Shown here: in pieces, positions 23,407-33,859 of the stretch
Numbering within the stretch: position 1 is the stretch's first letter
Layout: each line of letters starts with the position of its first letter
Source: Cenococcum geophilum 1.58
Lineage: Eukaryota; Ascomycota; Dothideomycetes; Gloniales; Gloniaceae
DNA length: 64,000 nucleotides
Direction: 5' to 3'
Assembly: GCA_001692895.1 (NCBI GenBank)
Contig: KV748178.1
Span: forward strand, 1,412,536-1,476,535
Made by a program: the position numbers and the translations under genes
Notes under the pieces: generated by a model
What the model saw: only the letters and a program-made list of their open reading frames with translations
Told to the model about the DNA's origin: nothing
Databases searched by the model: none

Positions 23407-24123
23407 GAGGGGTAATGGATTCGCGCATGTTTGGAGAAGGCCATGTGGATCGTGGCATACGCTTAATATGGGGGACGTGTTACGCTAATGGTTTTAATGC
23501 TGTCTAATATACCATAGACATGCCAGAGTAGAGTATCACAGATATAGAAGCTTAGACGAAGCATCATATCAACATATCGAGTTTCCCTGCTTTGAACAAG
23601 TGTAGTCCTCGTCAAGCATACATTCGCGCGCGATAAGCTTATAGAGTTGTCGATCTGGAGAACTCGTGTATTGATTGATCTATGAAAGAAAAGAGACTAT
23701 ATATACATGATGTCGGTGCAGGACCAGCGGGGGGAACGTAATAGGGAGTAGGTGATCGAGTCAAGCAGGGGTAGGTGACTGAGTCGAGGGGTAGGTAACT
23801 GAAGAGTGGATAAATAAGTACGCAGAACCTCACACAACCTCAATCTTACCCTTCACTTCTCCTTCTACCAACCTTATGGAGACTTATCTTGTTCCCTTTT
23901 TCTTCCTTTAGTGTCGGGCTTGCCCTTCCACAATAGGAATAGGAATATTGTATTGCAATCGACAGATATCATCAACCTCATATTTCTCAGCATGCTCCTA
24001 GATCCTATTGATCTTATTTTACCTTTGCGGGGGAGTGATAAGCTATGATAGGCTGTAGGGATGGATCAGTGGTCTTGGAGGCCCCAGTTAGAGAGTCGGC
24101 GTACCCTGTACTATCGCACCTCA
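23407..24123. other. Intergenic, short imperfect tandem repeat
   Basis: This is the 3' region of the transporter gene. About 23743-23805 holds three imperfect repeats of GTAGGTGACTGAGTCGA-type sequence. No gene is recognised. Confidence 0.5.
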
Positions 24124-24605
24124 TGCCGCGTCCCAACTCTCACCCCTCTACTCTCTTTTCACTTATGCCTACTAATAATCAAACCCGCGCTATTCTCGCC
24201 CATGCCAACAACAGCCGCCTCACTCATTCTGAATCTCAGAGGGCCTAAATATCCCAAAGGGATAGCATGCGGACTTAACGTCGGCTTTCACACTGGGTCA
24301 AAGTCACGCTACACTCTAGAGACTATCGGACGCAACGGTGCCGATATCACAGTTGAAGGGCCATCTCACGGATCCACTCTTTCGAGATCCACAAGGAGCT
24401 CTATCCCTTAACCCGTCTGAGGAAGGTCCGTGCACGAACGTCGAATCAAAACAACGCGCGGGCCTTGATCTAATTGGCTAACCGTACGACCACTTTTGAC
24501 GGGTTAAAGGATAACCCTCGTCGAGTCATCGTGACCGAGAATATCAATAAAGAATTCGGATTCGGTAGTGTTACATGCGACCTTGTTCAGTTTAAGAATT
24601 CGGGC
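24124..24605 (+). pseudogene. Broken partial copy of the FHA-kinase gene
   Basis: It begins with ATG and MPRPNSHPSTLFSLMP, closely matching the start of the intact gene at 27491. Frameshifts follow. The FHA segment is still visible (YPKGIACGLNVGFH, then SRYTLETIGRNGADITVEGP), and after about 24510 a piece corresponds to ERNPRRIVVTE and CDLVQF. The kinase domain is absent and the copy ends near 24605, shortly before a hAT-type element. It is probably a duplication that decayed after the element inserted or by recombination. The surviving order matches the intact gene, so it is a gene relic and not a chance match. Confidence 0.85.
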
Positions 24606-24660
24606 ATGGAATGATGGCAAATTGTAGCTTTTATTAATCATATTTAATTCAATCAATGAC

Positions 24661-25512
24661 CTGAGTTGCAGGCTTGCAAATCATTCAACCCAACTCAATT
24701 GACACCTCGAGTTGGTTGAATTGAAAGCCTTGTAAGCAGAGGGCTCAATTGATTGAATTGATTGAATCAAATATTGCAACGGTTGCAACTAAATTCAACT
24801 GGTGTAGTACTTAGTAACTATCACGAGTCTTAACATGGTGTTGATGTAGGAGGACCTACCTAGCGACGCCTAGATCGTTTTCTACCGGCGGCTCCTTTCG
24901 CCCCTGCCCTCAATATAGGGCTATCGCGAGTCTTGGCATGGTGTTAAGTCACCTTCCTGCCGTGTATGTCCTATTCCTTCTGCGGGCACTTCAACTGCCC
25001 ATCTATTATATCAGTTATGCCTTCCTTGTCACACAATCCTACTGCCATTGAAGCTCCAATTATATTAGGTTGTAGCCGTGTGCGATTGACAGTGAGGAGT
25101 AAGCCCGTGAGGCTAAATATACGTTCGGGGTCTGACGACATTGGTGGAATCGTTAGTAAATCGAGAGCCATGCGAGCGAGTCGTTGATATTAATTTCCTC
25201 TTACTAGCTTGCTAATAAGTAACCGGATCGGTACAGTGGATGTCCTCGGGGTGACCTGCCTGGTGAACCTTTTTTAGTAAAGGAACACTAATAAAAATAA
25301 GGTTTAGGGCATTACTGCATTGAACTTCAGTATATTTCTATATAATATTAAAAAGCTTCAATGTTTTCAATCAACTCAATTCAATCAGGACCTCCAGATT
25401 GAATGCGTTGCCAAGCCCGCGAGCTCTCAGTTGATTGAATTGATTGAGTCTTGGCATTCAATTCAATTCAATATTGAAGCCTCGTTGAATGATTTGCAAG
25501 CCTGCTGAGTTG
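24661..25512 (-). mobile_element. hAT-family deletion derivative with 8-base target duplication
   Basis: An 836-base element (24669-25504) has terminal inverted repeats CAGGCTTGCAAATCATTCAA on both ends, flanked by the perfect 8-base duplication CTGAGTTG (24661-24668, 25505-25512). CAGG ends and an 8-base duplication are hAT hallmarks. Subterminal regions hold repeated (T)TGATTGAATTGATTGA motifs in opposite orientations, candidate transposase-binding sites. Internally only the end of a transposase gene remains (next entry). It is non-autonomous. Confidence 0.9.
24971..25195 (-). pseudogene. hAT transposase C-terminal dimerisation-domain fragment
   Basis: The minus strand encodes LARMALDLLTIPPMSSDPER followed by IFS, matching the hAT C-terminal dimerisation motif (A.dllsiP..Sa.sERvFS). 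It then has NRTRLQPNIIGASM and a stop after about 75 residues. The zinc finger and the catalytic RNase-H-like domain are missing, so this is the tail left by internal deletion. It lies within 24669-25504. Confidence 0.85.
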
Positions 25513-25847
25513 AGTCGATCAAGCCGTTGCCCTATCTATTCCGCAATCCTATAGCTCTAATACAGTAATATAAAGGTAGTCTGAGTTACTTCTAGTCTTA
25601 TGCTCCATTGCTGAACATGCGGAGCTGCATGAGGCACTGAGGAATCACAATCCCATGATTTGAGAAATGTTCCGTCTTGCCTTGTTAAGGTGGATGTCTT
25701 AATGGGTTCAACTGAGCAATTTCAAAGTCTGGTTTAGTAAATATGAGAGTTTTAACTTCCTCCGTTTCTCCGCTTTCGATGAAAGAGCACTCAGCTCGAA
25801 GTTCCTCCGGCGCCTGTGTGCTTTCAAGAGCTGTAGGTGGTGGTCTC

Positions 25848-26915
25848 TTAACTGGAGGCTTCAACTTCCCTGGTGATTGAAGGTAAGTGTTTGCTGTCCG
25901 TGGGATCATTGTCGACGCCATTCATGAGTGCCAGCCCGAAAAGGCTGAGATAGCGAGGACGGGGTTGTTGTTTGCTGCTGTCGGCAGCATCAAACTGCGG
26001 TTTACTGGCTGGACCAGCAAAAATGGCATTAAGAGCTTCCGCCTCCTCGTAGGGTTCCTCATGCATCCATGTCATTCCAGGCAGTTCACCCCATTTGGGG
26101 TTCCAAATCTGATCTTTGATCCAGATCTTCTTGACGTTTTCGTAAGCCTTCGCCTCGATATCAACACTTCCAGCAGATCCCTGGTGTTGAAGCTCATCTT
26201 TGATCCATTTGCACTCCTTAGATACTTGATAAAGAAACTGGCGGCAGGGACGGGATGCTGAGGTATCGCGTTCAGAAGCAGTCGCTAGCTCTTCAGTGAT
26301 ATCACGTTTAGAATCGGTCGCTGATCGTTTAGCGTAAGCCTTCAACTGTTCTCTTAAGAAATCACTCAAGGGCGTACGGTTGTCCTCCGGGCTGCGCGCT
26401 GGAGTAGGTTCATGTTCAGGTTCTTCTTCATGTCCCCAACCACCATAAGGTGCAGGTCCTTTAGGCAAGGGCCAGGTCCGAGGATCTGACGGTTCGGTTC
26501 CCTTCGGCCAAGCTGGGCCCCATTCGCTCTTCCAAATTCCTTGTTCTACCCAACGGCTCCGTACATTGTTCTGAGCATTTCCTTGCAAATCGAGGGTTCT
26601 GTCGAAGGGTAAGTTCCGCATCTGTTTCCAAGGCGGTTTGAAAAGCTCATCTTCCTCTCTCGACCACTGGTTGAGGAACTGGCAGCTTGGTGTCGACTGG
26701 CGACGGGCTTCTAGCTGCCAAAAGTGTCGTGCATACTCGTCGGTAGGAGGAGGTCTGAGACTTGGAGGCTGCGTGGTCCTGTCTGGTGATAGAGACGGCG
26801 TTGGAGACTCTTTGTAGCGCTGATTGCTTTCACTGGCAAGCTGATCCGGATTTCCTTCTAACCGTTGAACCTGCGGTGAAATGCACGACTGAGGGTTATT
26901 AAATAGAGAAGCCAT
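25848..26915 (-). CDS. Unknown protein with two copies of a Trp-rich module
   Basis: A single open frame of 355 codons starts at MASLFNNPQS. The family is not recognised. Residues about 80-165 and 235-310 look like two copies of one module. Each has a C-x-FL-x-Q-x-S-x-E start, then acidic/aromatic residues, then N-V-x-x-W or N-V-x-x-IW, an IW-x-x-x-WG stretch (IWKSEWGPAWPKG, IWNPKWGELPG) and an HEEP end. No signal peptide or membrane helix is seen; the rest is Pro/Ser-rich and probably disordered. A second open frame (25685-25921) continues with coding-like sequence, so a C-terminal intron and an alternative ending are possible. It is transcribed divergently from the FHA-kinase gene, sharing about 575 bases of upstream DNA. 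Confidence 0.65.
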   Translation of the reverse strand: MASLFNNPQSCISPQVQRLEGNPDQLASESNQRYKESPTPSLSPDRTTQPPSLRPPPTDEYARHFWQLEARRQSTPSCQFLNQWSREEDELFKPPWKQMRNLPFDRTLDLQGNAQNNVRSRWVEQGIWKSEWGPAWPKGTEPSDPRTWPLPKGPAPYGGWGHEEEPEHEPTPARSPEDNRTPLSDFLREQLKAYAKRSATDSKRDITEELATASERDTSASRPCRQFLYQVSKECKWIKDELQHQGSAGSVDIEAKAYENVKKIWIKDQIWNPKWGELPGMTWMHEEPYEEAEALNAIFAGPASKPQFDAADSSKQQPRPRYLSLFGLALMNGVDNDPTDSKHLPSITREVEASS

Positions 26916-27121
26916 AGCTGCGAGGATAGATTCAAGCTATAGCGTAGAGAGACAGACGGAATTTGTAATGAAGAGATGGAAGTTCCAGCAAGCGAGGCTG
27001 CCGACTTTATAAGTTAAGCAGCAGTCACCCCACCTACAGTCATGTGCACGACCAGCTTCCCCCCCCGAGATTTCAAATTCAGTACCTCACTTAATTGTAG
27101 CCCTCAACCTGTGCATGTGAT

Positions 27122-27413
27122 ATGGATTCATCTCGGTCATTTCATTACCATGGACGGAGGCAGTTTCATTGTGTTACCGTGGGTTGAGGCAGGCTTCCAT
27201 GCATGGATATAGAGTCAGGCTTCCTGTAACCATGGATGAAGGCAGACTTTTTGCTACAAAATTATGGATTCATCTCGGCCATTTCATTACCATGGACGGA
27301 GGCAGTTTCATTGCGTTACCGTGGGTTGAGGCAGGCTTCCACGCATGGATATGGAGTCAGGCTTCCTTCCATTCCTGTAACCATGGATGAAGGAAGGCAG
27401 GCTTTTTGCTGCC
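27122..27413. repeat. Two tandem ~142-base copies in the shared promoter
   Basis: Units start at 27122 and 27264 with ATGGATTCATCTCGG and share CATTACCATGGACGGAGG, GCGTTACCGTGGGTTGAGGC and CTGTAACCATGGATGAAGG. The second has a small extra CTTCCATTC-type insertion. They lie between the divergent genes at 26915 and 27491, so they may duplicate regulatory sites. Confidence 0.9.
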
Positions 27414-27490
27414 CTTTAAACGACCCTCCATGGTTCAACCAAATCATATTAACGCACATAATCACACTCAATCACACTCAATCGCACGTC

Positions 27491-28973
27491 ATGCCACGTC
27501 CCAACCCTCACCCTTCTACTCTCTTCTCACTTATACCTGTTAATAATCAAGCCCAAGCTGTTCTTACCCATCCCAACAACAGCCACCTTGTCTCGCTCAT
27601 TCCAAATCTCCCAGAGTCTGAATATCCCAAAGGGGTACAATGCGGACTTAATATTGGCTTTCATATTGGGTCGAAGTCACGCTACACCCTAGCAACTCTC
27701 GGACGCAATGGTGCTGACATTACAGTTGAAGGGCCAAACATCTCTCGCATCCACTGTGCTTTTGAGATTCACAAGGACTCATGCCTGGTTATGCTCTATG
27801 ATCGCTCGATCACCAAATCAACACAGCCCTATGGTGCAAACGCCATCCCGTTCGAGCTCGAACGTAACCCTCGTCGAATCGTCGTGACCGAGACTGTCAA
27901 TCAAGCATTCGGATTTGGTGGTATTACATGCGACCTTGTCCAGTTTAGGATACATTGGCATCATGACCCTAATCAACTCAATATCCAAGAACGGCTCAGC
28001 CATCGAGAGGATCATCCCTGTTTTGCTCGAACCTTGGACGAGACACCAATTGTTCCACCCTCAGGACCTGTCACCGAGAATACTCCTAGAAATCAAGAGC
28101 CAAAGATCAGATATATGAGGGGAATACGTCTCGGAGGTGGCTCGTACGGCCAAGTGTGGAGGATAACGAATGTTGATTCTGGAGAAATTTTGGCTGTCAA
28201 AAGAGTAAAATTGCCGGAACAGGGGCTTCAGTCATCAGCATACACCATGCTAAAGCGCGAAGTGGAAGCTCTTGCTCGGGTTTCCCATGTAAGTTAAATC
28301 CATTGTTCTTTTCATCCTCCTTCTCCAACACAGGGCCTTGTTCAGCATCAGCTAATATTAGCAGGCGAACATTGTGGAGTATATATCTGCGCAAGGGTGG
28401 ACAGAAGAATACCTTGAGATATTCACGAAACTCAAAGAGGGCAGCGTACAGGACCTGATAAATAAAGGTCTCTTTATCAGAGATCCTAGCTCAGTCGACT
28501 CTCTTCTCCATCAGATGCTGCAAGCACTTGATTACCTTGCATATAACGGCATGGTTCACCGAGATGTCAAGCCTGAGAACATTCTCTACACGTCCCTGCC
28601 GCACGGTGGCTATACCTTCCAGCTTACGGACTTTGGTCTTTGTAATGTCGTTTCTGACGCCCGTACATACGCCGGAACCCCAGTCTACATGGCTCCTGAG
28701 GTGCTGTGCAACTTAGAAATAAAGCAAACGCCAAAGGTAGATGTCTGGTCACTTTTTGTCACCATTACTTATGTGATGAATGCGGGCGGGTATCGAGACA
28801 AGCCGTTACACACAAATGAGCAAAAGATCAAGGCGGTTCTAGAGGCTGCGAACGACAAACTCCTCCAGCCTATTCAACTTATGGCGATGGTCAATCCTGA
28901 TCGGCGGGCCTCAGCGGCGAAGATGCTCAATGATATTTTTCACGGAAAAGGTCTCACTACTCCGCGCAACTAG
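27491..28973 (+). CDS. FHA-domain serine/threonine protein kinase
   Basis: Two exons (27491-28288, 28365-28973) give about 468 residues; the intron has GTAAGT and TTAGCAG. The N-terminal FHA domain (about residues 55-145) shows TLGRNGADITVEGPNISRIH, the phosphothreonine-binding GR...SR.H pattern. The kinase domain (about 209-455) has the glycine loop GGGSYGQVW, Lys in AVKRVK, catalytic HRDVKPEN, DFGL and APE. All catalytic residues are present. FHA plus kinase recalls Rad53/Cds1/Chk2 architecture, but the kinase part is divergent and shorter, and no SQ/TQ cluster was noted, so the DNA-damage role is not assigned. The start is the ATG shared with the broken copy at 24124; the open frame reaches further upstream through the promoter repeat, but that is not conserved. 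Confidence 0.9.
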
Positions 28974-29130
28974 ACACAGTTCAAGATGATGGACGAATGG
29001 AGCTGAAACTCCTAATCAGCGGGCCTCAGCGGCAAAGATGCTCAATGATATTTTTCACGAAAAAGGTCTCACTACTCCGCGCAATTAGACACAGTTCAAG
29101 GTGATGGACGGATGCAGCCGAAACTCCTGA
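28896..29130 (+). repeat. Tandem duplication of the kinase gene 3' end
   Basis: The last ~80 coding bases plus ~40 bases of 3' flank are repeated with a period of 115 bases (unit starts 28896 and 29011; shared GCTCAATGATATTTTTCACG and ACTACTCCGCGCAA.TAGACAC). Only the first copy is in frame with the gene. The second stop context is also preserved. Confidence 0.9.
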
Positions 29131-29223
29131 TCCAAATGTACATTGTAGAGTAACATAAACACTATCATAAATAAAGTATTTACTATCTGTTCATGCTACT
29201 GCTCTGTCTGCTGCGCCAGCCGC

Positions 29224-29385
29224 TCAGTATACTACAATAAATAGGTCGTAGCCCTTGAAGAAGAGTGGCTGGAGCGATCCTCCTGTCGTCGCATTCGCAG
29301 CCGCATTCCCCCACGTATCAGCCGCAGGTCTTGCAAAGACCAGCGCGCTCAATTGCACCAACGCCGTGAGCTTCAACGAGACCAT
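29224..29385 (-). CDS. Possible small secreted protein fragment
   Basis: The minus strand holds a 53-codon frame starting MVSLKLTALVQLSALVFARP, a credible signal peptide, then a short Ala/Gly/Asn-rich part with an N-glycosylation-like NAT. It has no recognisable domain and only one exon. It could be a real small secreted protein, an exon of a larger gene, or chance. Confidence 0.25.
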   Translation of the reverse strand: MVSLKLTALVQLSALVFARPAADTWGNAAANATTGGSLQPLFFKGYDLFIVVY

Positions 29386-29584
29386 TTCCAGAACGCAGAC
29401 AGGAATTGGCAAAAGCAATTAAAACGCAGACAGGTGTATATGCCATCTATTTATACCACCCGCCATGCCACCCCCTGCATTCATCCGGTAGCGAGGTTTA
29501 TTTTTTTTTGCCCTGCTGAGGGCGTTGGCTTAAATTTGGTCATCTAGACTGAGCCGCGTGCGAGAGGCTACTTAGATGGAATAG

Positions 29585-30305
29585 ATGGCGCTTCACCTGG
29601 CAGTCTAAAGCGGACACGGGACGGTGGCGATCCTGCTCCTTAAGCCGGGAGCGAGTATGGACAAATCATTAACGGAAACTAGGGGGATCGGCAGAAATGG
29701 CGACATATATGAAATTGAAATGAGAGAAGACTATGCCTATGAAAATGAATGGGGACTGAGGGGACTGAGTATGCTAAGAAAAAATCAACGGACAAGGAAC
29801 AGACAGTCCCCAAGATACAGACCAAGCATCGAGATTGTTCAACAAACAAAGTCGGACGGTTTTGCATTTGGCAACTCTCGGAAGGCATGAAGCGTTAGTG
29901 TCAATGCTAATTAAGAAGGGCCGCGAAAGGTCGTGATGGAGAGACAGCACTGCTCCAGGCAGCCAAGACTAGGCATGTGGCCATAGCACAGCTGCTAATG
30001 AAGGAGGGGGCAGACGTTAGGGAAGAGACAAGGTTGGTCGGACATCGCTATATTGGGCAGCAGCGAATAGATGCGAGGCCGTTGTCAGGCTGCTGCTTGA
30101 GTGAGGCACGGTCGAAGCCGACTCAAAAGATGATACCAGTCGAACACTGCTGTCATATGCTGCCGAGGGAGAGCACGAGACCGTGGTGAAGTTGCTTGAA
30201 ACGGGAAAGGCTGACGATAACTTAGCTAATGAAGATGGGTGACGCCGCTACCATGGGCGGCAAAGGAGGGAAATGAGGACGTCGTCAGGCTGCCGGAACC
30301 CAATG
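29585..30305 (+). pseudogene. Ankyrin-repeat gene debris
   Basis: Fragments in changing frames show ankyrin consensus: MALHLAV then GHGTVAILLLKPGAS (about 29587), HEALVSMLIKKG (about 29910), ALLQAAKTRH then VAIAQLLMKEGADV (about 29950), a piece like TLLSYAAE..HETVVKLLE (about 30140) and WAAKEGNEDVVRL (about 30255). Stops and frameshifts separate them. It is the tail of a lost ankyrin gene, possibly NLR-like, but no NACHT part is present here. Confidence 0.7.
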
Positions 30306-31055
30306 ACCGGTATTTATTTTAAATCTTTCTTCCTAAAAAGGAATGTGGGAGCCAGCTTTTGCCGTTCATTTCCATGTTTTCCCGGGAACTATTCTAAGCG
30401 GTCGCAGGCTTGAAACTACGAAATTAAAGAATACCTTCTACAAAGATGCCATTTTTTCTTAGATATAAAACTGGGCGGAGCGCGTAGCGCGAAAGCCTGC
30501 CAGGTGTGTTCTGAAAGGGATGATTGGCGACGTTGGGTCGTGAGCGTGAGCCCGAAAAAGGAATGGGCTCCATGGTATTGAAACGGGTCTAGCCTCAACG
30601 CTCTGTGCCACATTTTGCGCCGAAAAGCTTGATCTCACAACACAACGAACCTATTCAAGGGGCAAGCTGCAACTGGCTATTCACTCAACAAACGGCACTC
30701 AAAGGTTAACGTAAAGACTGCGAAGGTCATTGGGCTTCGACATGATACCCTTGAGCTAAAGAGGAATCATCGTGGCCGCGTACAAGATTCTGGTATTACA
30801 ATATTTCGGCTTTTTATCTAAAGCATGTACAGGAAGAAAAGTCCCTAGCTGCAGGAAGAAACCCTGTTATGAAAACCGTGCACCGATAGTGTAAGTATGT
30901 GACTTAGCCGCAAGCTAATTAAAGCAACGATATAAGAGATGGGGCAGCATGCGGAATAGCACCGCAAACTCCTACTCATAAAACATCACACAGCCCACAG
31001 AGAAACTCACGGAACAGCATCACTGCCCCTGAGGAAACCACAAGACGCTAGACTA
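30306..31055. other. Intergenic, no gene recognised
   Basis: Balanced composition with short ORFs only. It includes the 3' region of the minus-strand gene that ends at 31056. Confidence 0.5.
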
Positions 31056-32832
31056 CTAGCAGAGGTGGGCCATAACGACCGTGATCAGAAGGCTGCCAAA
31101 CAATCCCTCAATTGCAACGACGGTCCTATCACCGAGGTTGATGTAATATGGCGACGGAGTCGGCGACGGAGGAAAAGTGCCATTGCTAGGGTTAGAAGGC
31201 GTGATACCAGGGAACCTAAGATCATAAAGAGTTAGTCGACTAGCTTATTACCTCGAAGCAGGATCCCATGAGGAACTTACATTGATGGAGTGCCGGTTAT
31301 GCCGGTCGCAGGCATGGTCGAGCTGGAAGGAATTCTGCTTATAGCAGTCGACATCAAGTGGGACTCAACTGACAGAACCGAAGTAAAAGAGCTCGTGCTA
31401 GTAGAACTACTGATTGTCTGTGTGACCACGGAGGTGTAGGTTTTGACGCTTGTAAGAGGAATGTAGCCGCCTGAGCTTGACGATGACTGGCTGGAGGATG
31501 TCGAAGCTGACGTTGCGGACGATGAACTAACGGAAGACACCGAAGTTGAGGTTGGAGACTCGATGGTTGCCGACGGAGTCGACGCCATCAAGCTGCTTGA
31601 AAAGCTTGGAATATTACTGCTGCTTAAAGAGCTTGGGGTATTCCAGCCGTTCGAGCTGACTGGGCTGCTTGAAGTGCTTGATATGGTTGGAGCCACAGAA
31701 CTTGATGAAGGTGTCGAGCTGCTTGAGTATCCCGGGACCGAAGAGCTTGAATGAGTTGGACTGATTAAGCTGGATGAAGAACTTATGGAGGCACTAGAAA
31801 AGGCCGATGAAGACGTAACGACAATAGTGCTTGATGAGGATGTCACTGCAGTCGAGCTCGATGATGATGTGGTAGACACCGAGGAGCTTAAAACACTTGA
31901 AGACTCTAGTCCATGAGTGGAAGAGCTTGGGACGTACAAACTAGAGCCACTAACGAATGGAGTCGAAGGCTGTAAGCTGGTCGATGGAATCGTTGGAGTA
32001 ACAGAACTGCTACTTGAAGAAGTCGACCTCACTGAGCTCGCCACTGCTGTCAATGCCGATGTCGAAGAGGTTGAGCTGCTGGATAGTGACGTTTGCAAGT
32101 TCGAGGTAGAAGACGGGGTCGAGATCACCGAGCTGCTGGTTGAACTTGTAACCTCCGGGCTTGTTGAAGATGTTTGAATAGTTGAGCTGCTGCTGGACAA
32201 TGACGAGCTTGTAGCAATCGAGCTTGCTGAGCCAGTGGCCGACGATGTAGAACCTGCCGAAGACGAGATTAGAACTACCGAGGACGACGTAGGGGGAGTT
32301 GAACTAGACGTCGTGGAAGAGCTTGGAACCAAGGAGCCTGATGACGAAGGCACTGGCGTGGATGAGACAAGGCTGGTATAAGACGAGGTCACAACGATGG
32401 TTGAGTGGTCTGGGCACCGAGTAATCCCTGGCGCGCAATTGGTGGCGGTGACAATTTGGGTGGTGTACACGTTGGGGGTTGACAAGATTTCGAAAGTATC
32501 CACAAAGACCATCAAGTTGTTATCACGACGATGTCCATCTGGAAGAGTGCATGTATTAGCTGACGCTCTATAGAAGAAAACTGACCGGAAGGGGAAGCAG
32601 CCGAGCTCATTAAGTGACCATTGCAGTTAACTTCGCTGCAAACTTTGCCGGGAATTGGGCTGAGGAAGTTGGTGACTATTTACTGCACTATGTGGCAAAT
32701 CGACAGCGAATACAACGGACACACTTTGCAATGAGGACCCAGGGAGACCAGGAACTCACCATGAGGGAACGCAAAAATTGAGACGATAGGGACAGCTCTA
32801 GCCAGGAGAGTTACAAGGTTGAAGAGCTTCAT
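31056..32832 (-). CDS. Secreted, mucin-like Ser/Thr-rich, probably GPI-anchored protein
   Basis: Four exons (32760-32832, 32586-32675, 31281-32538, 31056-31215) give about 526 residues. The start MKLFNLVTLL begins a signal peptide. A short Cys-bearing part follows (GKVCSEVNCNG, TATNCAPGITRCPDHS), then about 350 residues made mostly of Ser and Thr, expected to be heavily O-glycosylated. The final exon ends in a hydrophobic stretch (VVAIEGLFGSLLITVV) and a short tail, as in GPI-anchor signals. Expected place: cell wall or plasma-membrane surface. Introns fit GTGAGT/ATAG, GTCAGT/CCAG and GTAAGT/TTAG and keep one frame throughout. The opposite strand of the Ser-rich part produces long shadow ORFs, which are not genes. 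Confidence 0.8.
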
Positions 32833-33859
32833 ATTGAACGTGGGCCGCTTGCGAGATTGAAAGAGCAAGCTTTTTACTAAAACGAGTATGGAAACAAGAT
32901 GCGTGCAGAAGGCCTGGAACGATTGTATGAAGCGAGGTGGTGAGGTGAGGAAGAAAGACGGAGAGCGCAGTTGGGAGGAGCAAGATAAACAAGCGCCAAG
33001 ATATGCGTCCAGATTTAGACGTCTCCACGAGTGAAACAGTCACGTTTGCGCGTTATCTACCAGAGAGCCGGCTGCAGCACCACCAGTTCTAGTAGACCGT
33101 TTGCGTAGGCAGCTCAATTGCTTAGCATTTGGCGCAATTGGGCACTGCATCAAGAGTCCTTTACGCTCTGGGTTTGATTAGGAGGCTTTCCATTGCCAAA
33201 CGCAGACTTCACAACACTTAAGATATCCCGTTTAATTTGATACTCGTATACCCACTAGGTGTGCAGGTACTTGTCGCACTGAACCAAGACATGGGCTGGA
33301 AATGGAAAAAGGGGCAGGAGTGGGAAGCAGCGCTAGAACGATATCACCAACCGCGAATGCGTTCACGTCATTTCAGCGACAACTACCCAGCTGTTTCCCC
33401 TGGACGAGAAGCACGACATATATAGGGCGTTACTACGGTTTGCGGGGGCACATGGCTGGATGGCTTTTTGCAGGATGGTCATTTTACGTGGTGTAACGGG
33501 ACTACTGTTACCGAATTGGTGGAGCAGATGAAGTTCCTTCTCTCGCACATAACTCGAGTAAATTCACTGGCTGGCAGTTACGGTCTACCTGCGTCCTGCC
33601 GCTTGTTTGCCGTCTCTCGGGGCCATCAGCGCATATATAAACTTCGCGTCCACTCTCTTCTTCCACCACTAGCATCCAAGCATCAACTACGAAAGGTGCC
33701 TTACTCCATCCATCATCTTCATTCATTGCCTTTGTTTGAGCCTAGCTGACTTGATCTTCTCTAGGCATACTTTCTACGAACACATATATTTATTGGCATT
33801 AGCTCACTCCGCACTCTGCTCTTCATAAAACAGCTACATTTCTCACACCGCAACCCAAA
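32833..33859. other. Intergenic between divergent surface-protein genes
   Basis: Promoter region for both flanking genes; ORFs here are short and unconvincing. A pyrimidine-rich stretch with CTCTTC motifs lies near 33650-33860, before the next start. Confidence 0.5.

Noticed and set aside
25687..25847. C-terminal extension of the unknown minus-strand protein through a second frame
   Set aside because: Coding-like, but no intron joining it in frame could be settled by eye; mentioned in the gene entry only.
27236..27490. Upstream extension of the FHA-kinase reading frame by 85 codons
   Set aside because: It is encoded by the promoter tandem repeat, is absent from the broken paralogue whose similarity starts at the ATG matching 27491, and so is unlikely to be translated.
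31563..32177. Plus-strand Glu/Leu-rich ORFs
   Set aside because: Antisense of the Ser/Thr-rich surface protein; Ser codons read backwards give such composition.
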